DNA from: Phlebotomus papatasi | Taxonomy: Eukaryota; Arthropoda; Insecta; Diptera; Psychodidae | Length of the DNA: 64,000 nt | NCBI RefSeq assembly: GCF_024763615.1 | Contig: NC_077222.1 | Coordinates: 52,080,001-52,144,000, forward strand | Direction: 5' to 3' | Part shown: positions 13,001 to 22,695 of the stretch, one piece after another | How the letters are laid out: each line of letters begins with the position of its first letter | Numbering within the stretch: position 1 is the first letter of the stretch | Translations under genes and position numbers: made by a program | Notes under the pieces: model-generated | The model's database searches: none | The model's input: only the letters and a program-made list of their open reading frames with translations | Told to the model about the DNA's origin: nothing

Positions 13001-16000
13001 CCCTACCTTTACTCGTGGGTACGTCATCATCAGTGCCTTGTTGAGGATTGAGCAATTCTGAGAAGTACTCTTTCCAGCGACTTAAGACCTCTTCCTCTTT
13101 AGTCAAAAGAGTTCCTTCCTTGGATGTTACTCCTTGGATGGAATTGGTCTTCTTCCCTCGGAGTCTTCGGACTGTTTGCCAGAAAGTTCTGTTTCCCATC
13201 CTGTAGTCAAGCTCCAGCTTTTCACCGAACTTTTTCCACGCCTCCTCTCTAGCGGCTTTAACTGCGAGCTTTGCAGACTTTTGCGCTTCAACATAACGAT
13301 CACGAGAATCAGAATCCTTACGTTGTATGTACAACTTGTAAGCCTTCTTTTTCTCTCCAACGGCTTCTTTTACTCCCGGTGTGTTCCACGAAGATGACCG
13401 TTTCACGTTGTTCGTCACATTAATGCGCTTAACGCCACAAGCTTCTGTAGCCGAGGCCAAAATGGCTGTTTGGAAGCAGGCCCATTCAGCCTCTATGTCA
13501 GAAGGAGATTGTGGAATTTGTTCAAACCTTTCTTGTACGCCCTTCACAAATTTTTCCTCAACGTCTTTCTTCTTGAGACTCTCCCACCTAATGTATTTAA
13601 GCACTTTGCTCTTACCCTTAGGTAAAGCGGGAGGGTCTTCGTTAAGGTTAATTTTTGCGAAGAGCAGGTGCTGATCAGTTGACAGTTCACCACTGTTAAA
13701 AACTCGAACGTCTTGGACAATTTATAATTGCAAATATCTTTTGGTTTCAAAAATTTGAAGTTTGTTAGCCATACAAGACCAAAACGTGTACCTCTGACCT
13801 TAGTTTATACTTCGGCACCCCTCTATGTTATGACACTCCTCTATTGGACCCCCCCCCCCCCCCCTTTTCGTCCAGACCAAGCGGATTAGCTCGAGGAATA
13901 TTGTTTATCTTTTTAAGGGGCTATGAGGCGTCCTTGCTGTGTCCTCGGGCCCTTAAGCATTGCAAGGGAGCTTGCTTCAACGTGAGGTCGGTTCATCGTT
14001 ACCAGGTTACCACTTTTGTGGGCATCGTAACGTTCTGTCGTCCTACATGTCGATCCCCTTATCTTACGAATCGAAGGCCTTATGGAGGCCTCTCATCCTA
14101 TGAACGAGTTACTTTCTGTTTTACCGTTAAAACTTTCGCCTTGGCTTTAGCACTTTTCCACTGCTCTTTTGACGTGTAAAGCAGGGCAACGCTAAAGAAG
14201 TTAACACCTATCAAAATTTGCAGCTAAAATATTCTTAGGGTTATTCTCGAAAGTTATCGTTATCACTTTCACTTGCCTTTTAGGGCTGATCACGATGAGT
14301 CAGAAATAGTGGCCTACAATCGCGCAATGTTGCCGGCCTATTATGGTCTGCTGAGGATGTTTTGCCAGCAGAGTCGAACCCTTACCCGGCAACTGGCTGC
14401 CCATCAGAATCTTCAATGGGCCTTTAAGAATATCACTCCACATCCCACGCAGTACGCCATGGCAGTTGAAGAGCTCTTCAGGCTGATGACCCTATTTGCT
14501 CAGCGTCATCCAGATGCCAGTGAGAGTGATCAGAGGGAGATTTCTAACTTTAGGCGGACAACATTGACGGCATATTTGACAGGATTGGATGCCAGGGTAT
14601 CTTGGGGCACATTAATAGCTGCCCTGAGAATTTTAGGTGAGCAGCCGGGTTGTTCTCATTCCAAGTGACGCACTTGTCGATGTCAAGGAGAGAAATTTAT
14701 TTAATATTTTGTTGTTGGGGGATTTTTTTTTTAATAATTTTACAGTGGATAACGATGAAGATCGTCTTTTTGTGGTACTTCACGGTGGCATTGCGATGGC
14801 CTTTGAGGCTCTTCATACACTCCATTCCATGTACCATGAAGCGACGGCTTGTCATGTGTCCGGGGATTTGCAGGAACTTCTGGCTGAATTGGTATTGTTG
14901 GTGAGCACATTGAGACTGACAAATCGCAATGATCCGAAGAAGAGACTTCAGCCGGGTGTTCTGAAGGGATTGCAGGAGGGTGTAAGGCGATTAGCTACCC
15001 TCCTGAATACCTACAATCCGCCTGAGATGCGAAATCTGGCCATGGAAGTGCTGAAGGAATTGGTGAAGAATTCCACAGTGGAAGTCATCAATATTCTCGT
15101 ACCTCTCCTAACCCACTGCCATACAGCTTCCCAGAATTCCACGCATCCCTTGAGTCAACTTGGCTACTATTTCCCACGGCGTGGATCCACGAAGAGTACG
15201 TGGCAGTCCATCTCGAAGAGTGCTCCACGTCCTCCAAGGCCAATGGTGCAAATGAGTGTTCCGCAGACGCAATTGGTGCAGAAGGGAACAGATAAGGAAT
15301 TTGATGCTGCCCTGGAGGCCTTCTATAAGCCATATCATGACTTTTTGGATGTAATGTTCCGCATGGCTGTCAATACGAATCAAATGAATGAATCAATTGT
15401 CAATCTCAGTTGCTTGGCTGGAACTGAGGGAACTGCACTGCATTTCAACTTTTTCCCCAAATTCTGGGTGGGAGTTTACAATAATAAGCAGACAAACAAA
15501 TATGTGGAATTGCTGACAAATAATCCATTCCTCACTGAATACATTGACATGATTTTGCGTGATGAACGAATCTCCCTCAATGATCCAATTATCCTCAGTT
15601 TCTTGGAGATCTACTATCCAAAGGTATTTTTTGGCATTGCCAAATATTCTCACTTTCAGGGAATTTTGTTTAACTGATTGGGAGGGTTTACTTTCAGATA
15701 ACATCGCGATTGACAATTCCACGACTTCTTGACTCAATTGGCGTCATTATTCTGAGCAAGGAGAATGTTTATGATTTGTGCGGAGACATTCTAGCCATCA
15801 GAGTGATCGTTGAGAGTACCAATGATCTGCCTCAGTGGGTTCAGAAACAACTCCGATCGGCTCTCTTAGAGGTGAAGGCGAGATTCAAGGATGACATTAC
15901 TGTTCATGAAGGTAAGTAAAGTTCCTACTTAATTCAAATGAATTTATTTAGATAGAGCAAATTTTCAAGACAGATTTTTATATATATACCTTTGAAGAGA

Positions 16001-19000
16001 CTAAAGAACAAGTGAAAACTAAGACTTAAGGTAGGCAAAATTTGCGACTGCCTGAAACGGGCACACGAAGACTTGGTAGAAGATCCAGTCACTACGAGTC
16101 CCGCAAGGTACCGGGACCTACCGATGTAAAAAAAAGTAGTCAGAAAATTAAGTCTACCACATGAACTTCAAGATAGCAGAGCAGTGATTAGCCAAATATC
16201 TTCTGCATACAATCGGTTCATAATTGATTCAGAACCGATTGGAACCGGTTTAGTTTTATCGGAAATTCAAAGACCTTTCCATCGAACCCAAACATGATAT
16301 CATTAATTAAAAAATATGCGCTCTAGAGCCTTTTAAACATTTGAACTTGAAAAACTATTTGCATATTGAGCGAATTGATCCCCTAAGCAATCTCTGGAAA
16401 ATACCTGCAAATGAAAAACTCGCGGGTCGCGATGTCGAGCAATCCCAAAAGCCAGTGATAAGCCTAGATCAGCTTTTAGAGGTGCAATTCCTTCATTGGA
16501 AATTTGGATTGTGGCAAACTCAAACGATATTTAGGGGAATGTAGGCAGCCTTCGCACATTTTTTCGTGCTTTATATTCAGGACTTTTTTCTGACTAAACT
16601 GTAAAATGGGCAGTGAATTACACTACACCAACAAGTTCTCTGATCTTTTAGGTTTCTATGCATGCCTAGTTCACTATCACAGAATTGTTGGTTTTTTCTG
16701 AACAGGAAAATGAAAAAAAATATGACGATTTGTGCGATTCTTGCCCCCGGGGACAGCGTTCACACGATGGGGGTTTGGGTTTGTCATTGCTTTTTTTCTC
16801 GAAATAAATTTTATCTTCAAGTAAAAATTGATTTCCGATTGTTATACCGTACCCCCGTGAACCCGCGGAAACTATCACTGCACTAAAATAAGATCTTTAA
16901 AACACCTTTTTTCACATTTTCTGGAGCACTGTTTTTTCTTCCAAATGAATATCGAAAAATCGACTATGAATATGTTCACACGGTTCACACTGTCAATAAC
17001 CGTCGTCTCATGGAGATGTGAAGGAGACTATACGCCTGTCGAAGAGGAAATGACCACGAATGTCTCACTGTGGCTTATGAGGCTTTAGTGAGGTTATGAT
17101 TTTCAAGCTGGAGTTGTCTGATGGATGTGCGAACGCTCACACATTCAGTGTTTGAAACCACACACAGTGTAGTACTTAGTAATTTTCCGCCACCGTGAAA
17201 ATAATTTCCCTCCGATGCAAAAAATTATTACGTAAATATCATCTCCAGTATACTCTTCATCCACTGTGTAAGTGATTTTTTCAGAAATGAGTTAAACTAT
17301 GAGAAATCAAATGAGAAGTGCGCCATCAAAATTACTAATTTTGGGCCAATTTTCTATTTGTGATCCTAACACCTAGGAAAGAAGAGCTTGACTGCCTATT
17401 TTTACAATGAAGATAAGGTTCATAAATACTTAACTTATATGGCTAAGAAATGCGGAATCAACTCTTTGGAAATAAAGAGAAAATTCGCATCGTTCGAAAG
17501 CTCACACGTACGAAGCCTGCCTACATTCCCCTATACATAAATATTGCAAATTTCGTTAAATAATTCAATTAATTAATTTCGTTAAACAAACTTGACATTA
17601 CATTAGAGTTTCATTTAGACTTGAGAAGTGCAAGATCAGAGAAAAATTTCGCGAGCCGCGAAAATCCGCGAAAAAGTTCACGACCCACGAAAAATCTCGC
17701 AACCCGCGAAAATCTACGAAAAATTTCACAAGCCACGAAAAAATTCGTGAGTCGCGAAAATCCGCGAAAAAAATCGCGAGCCGCGAAAATCCGCGATAAA
17801 TATCACGGCTAGACGAGACGCAGGGTCCTAAACTACATGCATTAGCCACCCCAATCACCCTTTTGTAACCCCCTTTGAAATTTTCTGGGATCTTCTCGAC
17901 CAGATGGTTCGAGAGAAGGCGCCGACATCAGTTTCAATCTTGGTAGAAACACTTCAGGATACGTGGGCAGAGTTTCCTTCTGACATTTTGGAGAAATTGA
18001 TAACAGGATGCCCCGAATCTGTGAGGCGCTTATCAAAATTAAAGGAGAATTCTTCAAGGAGAACTGAATTTGATGATTTTATTCATGGTTTTTTAAATAA
18101 TGAAGTAAAAGAAATGAAATTGCAACAATAATAAGAAGTAATTTGAAAAATAATAACAAATATATGAAAAAGTAGAATTTGGACTGGAAATTTTAATATT
18201 CAAAGAAGAAACCCTTTTCAGAACAGATCACACCGGAAACCGACCACAATCCGTAGCAAAAATATACCCTCGGCATAATTTTCAGTTTTTCTAACTCCTA
18301 ATAATATTTACTAATAGTATTTAGCTTATATTAAATGATTATTAAAAGATTAGATCAGTTTTAATATGTGGGGCTACTTTTGATATTAGACCATTTTTGT
18401 CCAAAAAGCTCATTTTTGACTGATCCTCAAATTATAAATTTTTTAGCCCATGTATTTCCTCAATTTTTTTAAACTGTTCTTAGGTTTATATAATGAAAGT
18501 ATTCCAGTCAATAGAACTGGATGTTACAGCGTTTTCGCGGTCAAAACCAGGAGTATTTAAACTTACGAAGAGTGTATTTAATGTTTTGAACCGTAGTGAA
18601 GGGTAAATTAAGCTAATTCAAAACCTGCTCTAAATGGATATTTTTCGCTACACTAAAAGGAAACTTCACTGTTTTTATGGTAAATATAGTACTAAATTAC
18701 TATATTTATATATTTTCTATACCTCAGTCTCATTAATTAGTTAATTTTGCTAAAAAAAAAGCGAAAATCCATTCATATTCACAAATTTTAATTTGAAAAA
18801 TTAAAAGTGTACCTTTTCACCATGGATTTTTTTCATCGATCGACCATGTTTTCTAATGAAAAACACAATGAGGTGACTGTTGTTTATTCGTTTTGTTTAA
18901 CATTTATGTCGTATTTCTGGCTCATTTTAGTAAAATTAAGTGCTAATCTTTATTGTTAACTGTATGTGCAGTTTTCAAATGAAATAATTACCTATTTCGT

Positions 19001-20729
19001 GAAGAAAAAGTTTTTTTTCTGAAGTGTCTGCAAATGTTTCAATAGGAAACCCCGGAAATATGATTTTTTGGAGAGATTTTCTTATTGTTTTAGAAGGGAA
19101 AGGAGAAAAGAGGAGTTTTGGAAGCCTTTCGTCGCGGTTTCACTTTCACTGTTTGTTTACAATTAGAAAATTTCCCTTGTCTCCATTTAGATTAATTTGT
19201 TTCCAATAGAAATGTATTATGACCAGTGATAAGCCCAGATAAGCTTATGGTAGCTGAGATTATTTACAGATGACCTCGAAATGCGTGCAACTCGGAATGC
19301 ATCAAAAATCGATTTTGGCGTGAATTTTGGAGGTACAGAATCGCATCGAGCCAATTTTACGCATTTCGACCGACAAGAACAGTTTGCACGACGCGATTCT
19401 CTACCCCCAAAATTGAAATCACAGCCGAATTTATAGGCTTTCTTAGTTGCAAGCACCTAGAGTTGCACGTATTTAGAGGTCACCTGTAAAGAATATCAGC
19501 AATTCAATCTCAATTTTTTTTGTGGAGTGTCCGATGTTTCACTGTGAATGGACGATATTTGGAGGTGTCCGAAATATTGCACTGTTTACCTATGTACAGA
19601 AATACTCCTTCAAAGCAAATTAAGACTAAAACTTTCAGATTTCAGATACACTCAATCCCGGGATTATGCACATTTCCGGGACCGAAAAAAACGCGCGAAG
19701 TGGCATTATGCATAGAGAAAATTTGCATACCCTCAGGGGCTTTCTTTTGAATAAATCGGCCGTAGAACGAATTTTGCGCGGAGTAAAAGTAGTTCAAACA
19801 AGAAGATTCAACTGTTTAATAGAAATACATTAACAAAACAGTACTTTTTGGCCAGAGTTCGTCAATAAATGGTTAGAATATTGAAAAAAAATACATTAAT
19901 AAAAGAAATTAAAGTTTTATTCTGAAAAAACTAGGAAAATGTTTTCAAAGTTCCCGCGTCGCAAAATAGTATACATTCAGACGTATTTAAAAAAAATGAT
20001 TGCATAAATTGACTTCCAAAAGTAGGCAAACTTGCATATTTGTATGTGCATAATTCCGTCATAATCCCTATGGACTTTGTGCTGGGACTCAGTGTAATTC
20101 ACCTTACGGACATCCTTTAACTGGGGTCTTTCAATCTCTCCTTTAGCTTATTTTCGTGATCTGCAATATTCACAATACTTACCTATTTTTTTTCCTTTGC
20201 AGACGAATCCCCACCAAAACGACGGAAAATCAGTGAAAATGAGGCAGATGTCTCAGTGAATTCCAGTGGACAGACCGATGAAGAAGCTCCAGCTGCAAAA
20301 GAAACTTCTGAGAATACTGAGCCAAGTGTCAAGGAATCAGTTCCGTCAGAAGCGAGTACTTCAACTTCTGAGGCTGTTGAAATGGTGGACGTGTCTGGGG
20401 AGAAGGAACAATCGCAGACAACGTCTCCGGACAAATCCAGCAATTCCCTGGAGACAGCCAGTCCGCTGAGTAGTCAAAGTGGTGGCTCCACGGAACGCAA
20501 AGAGAGACAGAGGTACATCAATAAAATCTATGAGAACATTGATTTGGCGCTAAAGTGTTTGCCTGAGGTGAGTGAGGGGCCAGGAGCAGCAGCTGCAGAA
20601 GGGGGATCGACGACGACGAAGAAGGAGGAGGAAGAGAAGGTAACAGAGAAAGAAAAGACGATTGATAAAGAGAAAAAGGAGGAGAGCACAAAAAAGGATG
20701 AAGGTGAGGAATGTGAGAAAAATGATTGA
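3698..20729 (+). CDS. puf: Ubiquitin carboxyl-terminal hydrolase, puffyeye/USP34 family (C-terminal part)
   Basis: Spliced model: 3698-4009, 4098-4368, 10149-11003, 11078-11268, 14284-14636, 14746-15623, 15698-15911, 20203-20729. All junctions are GT/AG and all phases agree, giving 1199 codons without a stop. The protein follows the C-terminal third of human USP34 block by block (KEKPTMVLWVELL, GGKGFPFL, SMLFT, PFFKLLT, DWLAVQ, RNKIAHSW, HNKQALL, NIAFNYIL, MLPAYYG, MYHEATACHV). These are helical-repeat regions downstream of the USP catalytic domain, which must lie left of the window. The last exon is disordered, with a PPKRRKI nuclear-localisation-like cluster and a Glu/Lys-rich tail. Family knowledge: a cysteine protease that removes ubiquitin; fly puf stabilises Myc and USP34 acts on axin in Wnt signalling. 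The three long introns carry transposon debris. Family assignment is firm; substrates here are inference. Confidence 0.95.
4098..4368 (+). CDS. puf: puf exon B
   Basis: Separated from exon A by an 88-nt intron. Donor GTAAGT starts at 4369 after the codon for Cys in KTQDC, phase 0. It contains the USP34-like block CVTRFIKSLIMLMES followed by MGEEEALFLL. Confidence 0.9.
4369..5534 (+). other. puf intron, no gene seen; AT-rich simple sequence
   Basis: No conserved ORF. 5155-5265 is a TTTAT/ATAAA-rich simple-sequence block. The remainder is unassigned AT-rich intron. Confidence 0.6.
5931..7760 (+). repeat. Modular repeat array with terminal hairpin and GGGGCGC module ends
   Basis: It starts with the perfect hairpin AGGTGAGATT-CTTAAC-AATCTCACCT, and a degenerate inverted counterpart lies at 7706-7745. 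Inside are diverged modules of about 290-350 bp, each with a phrase like GGGCTGAAATTTTAGTATG (6279, 6569, 6866), a CCGGTTCTA block and a GGGGCGC-type end (6497, 6789, 7086, 7432). The first part recurs at 30336-30790. No coding capacity is convincing. Confidence 0.7.
6063..6085. repeat. (CCGG)n simple repeat
   Basis: Five tandem CCGG units inside the modular repeat, conspicuous in AT-rich DNA. The equivalent place in the 30.3-kb copy reads CCGTCCGTCCGTCG, so the repeat unit itself has changed. Confidence 0.9.
8497..9246 (+). other. puf intron, partly repetitive, no gene
   Basis: AT-rich. 9090-9240 (ACAAACTTTTAACGAGAT and similar) resembles 25950-26080, an old dispersed repeat. Nothing coding. 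Confidence 0.5.
9247..9748. mobile_element. 502-bp palindromic foldback MITE
   Basis: The ends ACAGAAAAAAATTGTAAAA and its inverse bound two arms of about 245 bp that are near-perfect reverse complements. The sequence is built on repeated TTCGTAAATG/CATTTACGAA words. The long overlapping ORFs in it are a by-product of this periodicity. A fragment of the same end appears at 52545-52595. Confidence 0.85.
9749..10148 (+). other. puf intron end, no gene
   Basis: AT-rich, with the pyrimidine tract and acceptor for exon C at its right edge. Nothing else is seen. Confidence 0.6.
10149..11003 (+). CDS. puf: puf exon C
   Basis: Acceptor TTTCTTTCAG ends at 10148, phase 0, and donor GTATGA follows at 11004. 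A second AG at 10110-10111 would break the frame. The 285 codons start with an acidic linker (TGSDNDDNSSDE) and then give the best-conserved USP34 segment, from KMIALVASLVE through SALDWLAVQAPRNK to SKTEKLM. Confidence 0.95.
11078..11268 (+). CDS. puf: puf exon D
   Basis: Follows a 74-nt intron. It encodes LGPHIRALWDLFHPRLSEPG and NHNKQALL-type helical repeats, then CPEITRNIAFNYI. It ends after two bases of a Leu codon (TT|G) that is completed 3 kb downstream. Confidence 0.95.
11269..11635 (+). other. puf intron, AT-rich, nothing seen
   Basis: Poly(A/T)-rich spacer with no repeats or ORFs that I can support. Confidence 0.6.
11636..12130 (+). repeat. Dispersed ACCGGTTCATAACCG repeat, long copy
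   Basis: Begins with ACCGGTTCATAACCGATTGG, then a CCAAGACCTTTCCAACGAG block, a GC-rich middle and CTCTAACCGTTTGGCCTCTA followed by TTCTTAGAAATCGTCTG. The same order is found at 44510-45430 (+) and 37930-38370 (-), with a short piece at 16205-16335. No TIR or coding function is recognised. Confidence 0.75.
12240..13722 (-). pseudogene. Non-LTR retrotransposon fragment: end of endonuclease plus reverse transcriptase
   Basis: On the minus strand the reading starts near 13722 with VQDVRVFNSGELSTDQHLL, the end of an APE-type endonuclease domain. It runs through a Lys-rich linker into reverse-transcriptase motifs: GKAAGIDEIRSEML, VPIFKKGNKKDWSNYR, GFRPGRSTTDQL and motif A FIDLEKAYDR. A TAA at 12375-12377 interrupts the conserved LR-x-GCVLSPLLF motif. 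The catalytic YADD box and thumb are absent. 12240-12370 may be 3' UTR joined by an internal deletion. The element is 5'-truncated, antisense to puf and in its intron; the clade (RTE/CR1-like) is uncertain. Confidence 0.9.
13723..14283 (+). other. puf intron with poly(C) tract and GC-richer unassigned segment
   Basis: A run of 17 C at 13848-13864 is followed to about 14200 by sequence richer in GC than its surroundings (AGGGAGCTTGCTTCAACGTG, GATCCCCTTATCTTACG). It could be a fragment of an unrecognised retroelement. No homologous ORF seen. Confidence 0.45.
14284..14636 (+). CDS. puf: puf exon E
   Basis: Acceptor CTTTTAG ends at 14283. The first base completes Leu, and translation continues ADHDESEIVAYNRAMLPAYY, equivalent to USP34. 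Donor GTGAGC is at 14637. It is separated from exon D by a 3-kb intron holding a reverse-transcriptase relic. Confidence 0.95.
14746..15623 (+). CDS. puf: puf exon F
   Basis: A 109-nt intron precedes it, and G|TG gives Val in VDNDEDRLFVV. The exon covers MYHEATACHVSGDLQELL, the LLNTYNPPEMRNLAMEVLKEL segment and a PRPPRP linker typical of USP34. It ends in phase 0 at SFLEIYYPK. Donor GTATTT is weak but frame-consistent. Confidence 0.95.
15698..15911 (+). CDS. puf: puf exon G
   Basis: Acceptor ACTTTCAG, phase 0; donor GTAAGT at 15912 in phase 1. It encodes 71 codons (ITSRLTIPRLL to DDITVHEG), matching the last folded part of USP34 before the disordered tail. Confidence 0.93.
15912..16204 (+). 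other. puf intron, nothing recognised
   Basis: Unassigned AT-rich sequence with a small GC-richer patch (16040-16120). No ORF or repeat match noted in this window. Confidence 0.5.
16205..16335 (+). repeat. Short copy of the ACCGGTTCATAACCG repeat
   Basis: Contains CAATCGGTTCATAATTG, GGAACCGGTTTAGTTTTAT and AAGACCTTTCCATCGA in the order of the long copy at 11636. It is truncated after CTCTAGAGCC. Confidence 0.7.
16532..17533. mobile_element. 1-kb TIR element, ends GGGGAATGTAGGCAG, TA duplication
   Basis: Left end TA-GGGGAATGTAGGCAGCCTTCG and right end GTACGAAGCCTGCCTACATTCCCC-TA (inverse) define the element. The interior has overlapping unrecognised short ORFs on both strands and no transposase motif. 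The end sequence belongs to the TA-GGG(G/T)AA group seen elsewhere in the window. Confidence 0.8.
17640..17810 (+). repeat. Minisatellite of CGCGAGCCGCGAAAATCCG-type units
   Basis: Six to seven alternating units of about 20 and 29 bp, each with a palindromic CGCGAxCCGCGAAAA core. GC-rich CpG steps stand out in the AT-rich intron. Confidence 0.8.
17842..18131 (+). pseudogene. Tc1/mariner-type transposase C-terminal fragment
   Basis: In frame from about 17842: SHPNHPFVTPFEIFWDLLDQ, then MVREKAPTS, LVETLQDTWAEFP, DILEKLITGCPESVRRL and SKLKENSSRR to TAA at 18129-18131. This matches the end of Tc1-like transposases: the SPDLNPIENLW-D motif carrying the last catalytic acid, then the W..IP..I..LI..MPRR tail. 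PFEIFW replaces PIENLW and nothing N-terminal remains, so it is a relic in the puf intron. The open frame over 96 codons suggests moderate age. Confidence 0.75.
18132..18598 (+). other. puf intron, AT-rich, no gene
   Basis: No ORF, repeat or signal that I can support. Confidence 0.5.
18599..19212 (-). mobile_element. Truncated copy of the GGGTAAATTAAGCTAATTC element
   Basis: About 610 bp that match, in reverse, 36890-37549. The left edge GGGTAAATTAAGCTAATTCA is the TIR. The right edge breaks off at TTTCCAATAGAA, so one terminus is missing. Confidence 0.75.
19263..19490. mobile_element. 228-bp palindromic MITE
   Basis: Ends TTTACAGATGACCTCGAAAT and its inverse (ATTTAGAGGTCACCTGTAAA). The inner arms GAATTTTGGAGGTACAGAATC and GATTCTCTACCCCCAAAATT also pair. 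No ORF. Confidence 0.75.
19647..20096. mobile_element. 450-bp MITE, ends CACTCAATCCCGGG, copy 1
   Basis: Flanked by TA (19647-19648, 20095-20096). The left end CACTCAATCCCGGGATTATG pairs loosely with the right end GGGACTCAGTG. A second full copy is at 44620-45075. Shared internal words include GCGCGAAGTGGCATTA and TTGCATACCCTCAGGGG. Confidence 0.75.
20203..20729 (+). CDS. puf: puf terminal exon
   Basis: Acceptor CCTTTGCAG ends at 20202. The split codon G|AC gives Asp, then ESPPKRRKISENE, parallel to the KRRRVSSDEE stretch of USP34. A Ser/Thr/Glu-rich disordered region follows, then a short helix-like ERKERQRYINKIYENIDLAL and a Glu/Lys tail. The stop TGA is at 20727-20729. Confidence 0.93.
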
Positions 20730-21870
20730 ATCAAAAAAAAAGCAAGTGAATAATTTTTTTTAATCTATGAAAAAGTTTCAAGTGACTTTTTTTTTAAACT
20801 TGAAAGATTTTTTTTATAGTCGATGGGGGAGGCTCAATAGAAGAAAAGAAAAGAAAATGTCATGGTGAATAACAAAAAAAAATAAATATTTATAAAATGT
20901 GTGAACGATAAGTGAAACAGGACATTTTTTGAAACATTTAAAACGTTTCCTTTCTTTTTTTAAAAAAAAATTAAAATTATAAGAAAAAAAACTTCTATTC
21001 TAGTTATCAATGAAAAAAATATCTTGCTAATTTATTATCGTAATTACTATCTTAAAAAGGATTTTAAAATTGGAGAAGAGACATTTTTTTTAAAAAAAAT
21101 ATTTAAGATAAACCGAACCAATTTGTAATATGTTTGTTTTAAGGACATGAACAGTTTTGGGACATTTTGTGGTACCTTCTCGGAAAGAAAATCTTTATAA
21201 AAAAAAATATTCAAGAGTTGAAGAAGAAAAATATCAATGTGACAAAGATTAATTAATAAAATCATTGGGAGAAGAATTTAAAAAACAAAATAATAATTGT
21301 AATGCATTCGTATATATTGCAACTAGCACGACATTTCTTCATCTAAAAAAAAACGATTTTAAAAAAGAAAAAAATACACCAATCATGCAAAACATTCTCT
21401 GATCTATTTCACTCTATTTTGATCTATTTCTTAAAAAAAATTGTAATTGGCGCTCGAAGGCGCAAAAAAAAATTGCTAGAAACTTTGGAGACGTGAGTAA
21501 AAAGAGGAGAAAAAAAACATAAGAAAATAATGTAGTTTACGGGAAATGTAAAAAAAATAAATAAATGTGTAATTTAGGATATTTCTCTTAATTAAAATGC
21601 AAAGTGACGATAAAAATTTTACCGAGAAAAAAAGATATTTTAATCACTTACTTTTAAGGCATCCTTTCCTATTTTAAGTCCCCCTCTCTATTCTCCCCAT
21701 TTTGTCCGTGTCTTGAATTAAGAAATGAAAAAAAAGAGAAAGGAGAAGAAAATAAAAGAGCAACTTTGTAAAATGACTCTAATCTGTTCCATTAATTGCA
21801 AATTTATAATGTTAAACAAAACTGAGAATAAATGGTTTTTTGTACAATAAAACACCCAAAAAACAGTTTT
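20730..21870 (+). other. puf 3' untranslated region with candidate poly(A) signals
   Basis: Extremely A- and T-rich sequence without ORFs follows the puf stop. AATAAA hexamers occur at 20881-20886 and in the cluster 21828-21851 (ATAAATGG, ACAATAAAAC). The cluster marks the likely distal end and the first hexamer a possible short form. The extent is inferred. Confidence 0.5.
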
Positions 21871-22248
21871 CCTTTTTACATAAATAACATTTATTGTAAG
21901 TATATTTACATCCTTTCATTATACAAATTTCTTTTTAACGCTGTTTTTTTTTCTTTCTTCAATATCTTTCTGCCAACTAATTTACACACTGCTTGGTTGA
22001 ATTTCTAGCTCATTTTGCTTTCACAAGACTCACATTTTATGCATTTTCTTTTATTACAAAGATTGAAAAAAAATGAAACAAAAACAGAAAGAATTGAGAT
22101 ATAAAAGATCATAATTTTTTCTCTGTGTGTTATTGTAAAATATATAATAGTTTTTAAGTAATGCGTGATCTCTTTAATTTCACAATATATTTCTTCTTTC
22201 CTTGAGGATGGACTCGACACACAAAAAAGGTCTGCTCTGCAAAAAGTA
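21871..22248 (+). other. Spacer between convergent puf and aftiphilin genes
   Basis: AT-rich, no ORF. TTTATT at 21889-21894 would be a minus-strand poly(A) hexamer, but the better aftiphilin signal is at 26203. Confidence 0.5.
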
Positions 22249-22695
22249 TAGGGGAAACTGGGGCACCACTAAACACGGGATAGCACCAAACAGTGCGATT
22301 TTTTAATCAGACATTCGACTTCAGAGGACAAAACTTTTACACTGAGAAAAAAAGAGGCTGCGATTAACTTTTTTTGGGTGTAAAACTATATAAACATTTT
22401 TAATGTTAATTTTACACCTTTTAAGGGTAAAATTAACATGAAAAATGGTAACTTTAACCCATAATACACCTAAAAAGGGTAATATTTACACCGATTTTGG
22501 ATCAATACTGCAGGATAAAATTAACATTTCCGGAATGTTATTTTAACTTTTTCGGATTTCTCTCAGTGTAGAAATTTATAGGCATTCTAGGAACGCTTCT
22601 CCAATGAAGAAATGGTCGATACATTCGAAATAGTTTAGAAATAAAAATTATTGTTTAGTGCTACCTCGTATTTAGTGGTGCCCCAGTTTCCCCTA
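22249..22695. mobile_element. Short TIR element GGGGAAACTGGGGCACC with nested MITE
   Basis: TA-GGGGAAACTGGGGCACC at the left and GGTGCCCCAGTTTCCCC-TA at the right. Most of its length is the inserted MITE at 22338-22570. It is a member of the group at 24505 and 45673. Confidence 0.85.
22338..22570 (+). mobile_element. CACTGAGA MITE copy 1
   Basis: TA-CACTGAGAAAAAAAGAG to TCTCAGTG-TA. The body repeats GGGTAAAATTAACAT and TAATATTTACACCGATTTTG, as at 25297 and 62445. The TA is duplicated. Confidence 0.85.

Noticed and set aside
17598..17858. 86-codon minus-strand ORF with FADFRG repeats
   Set aside because: Produced by the CGCGAGCCGCGAAAA minisatellite.
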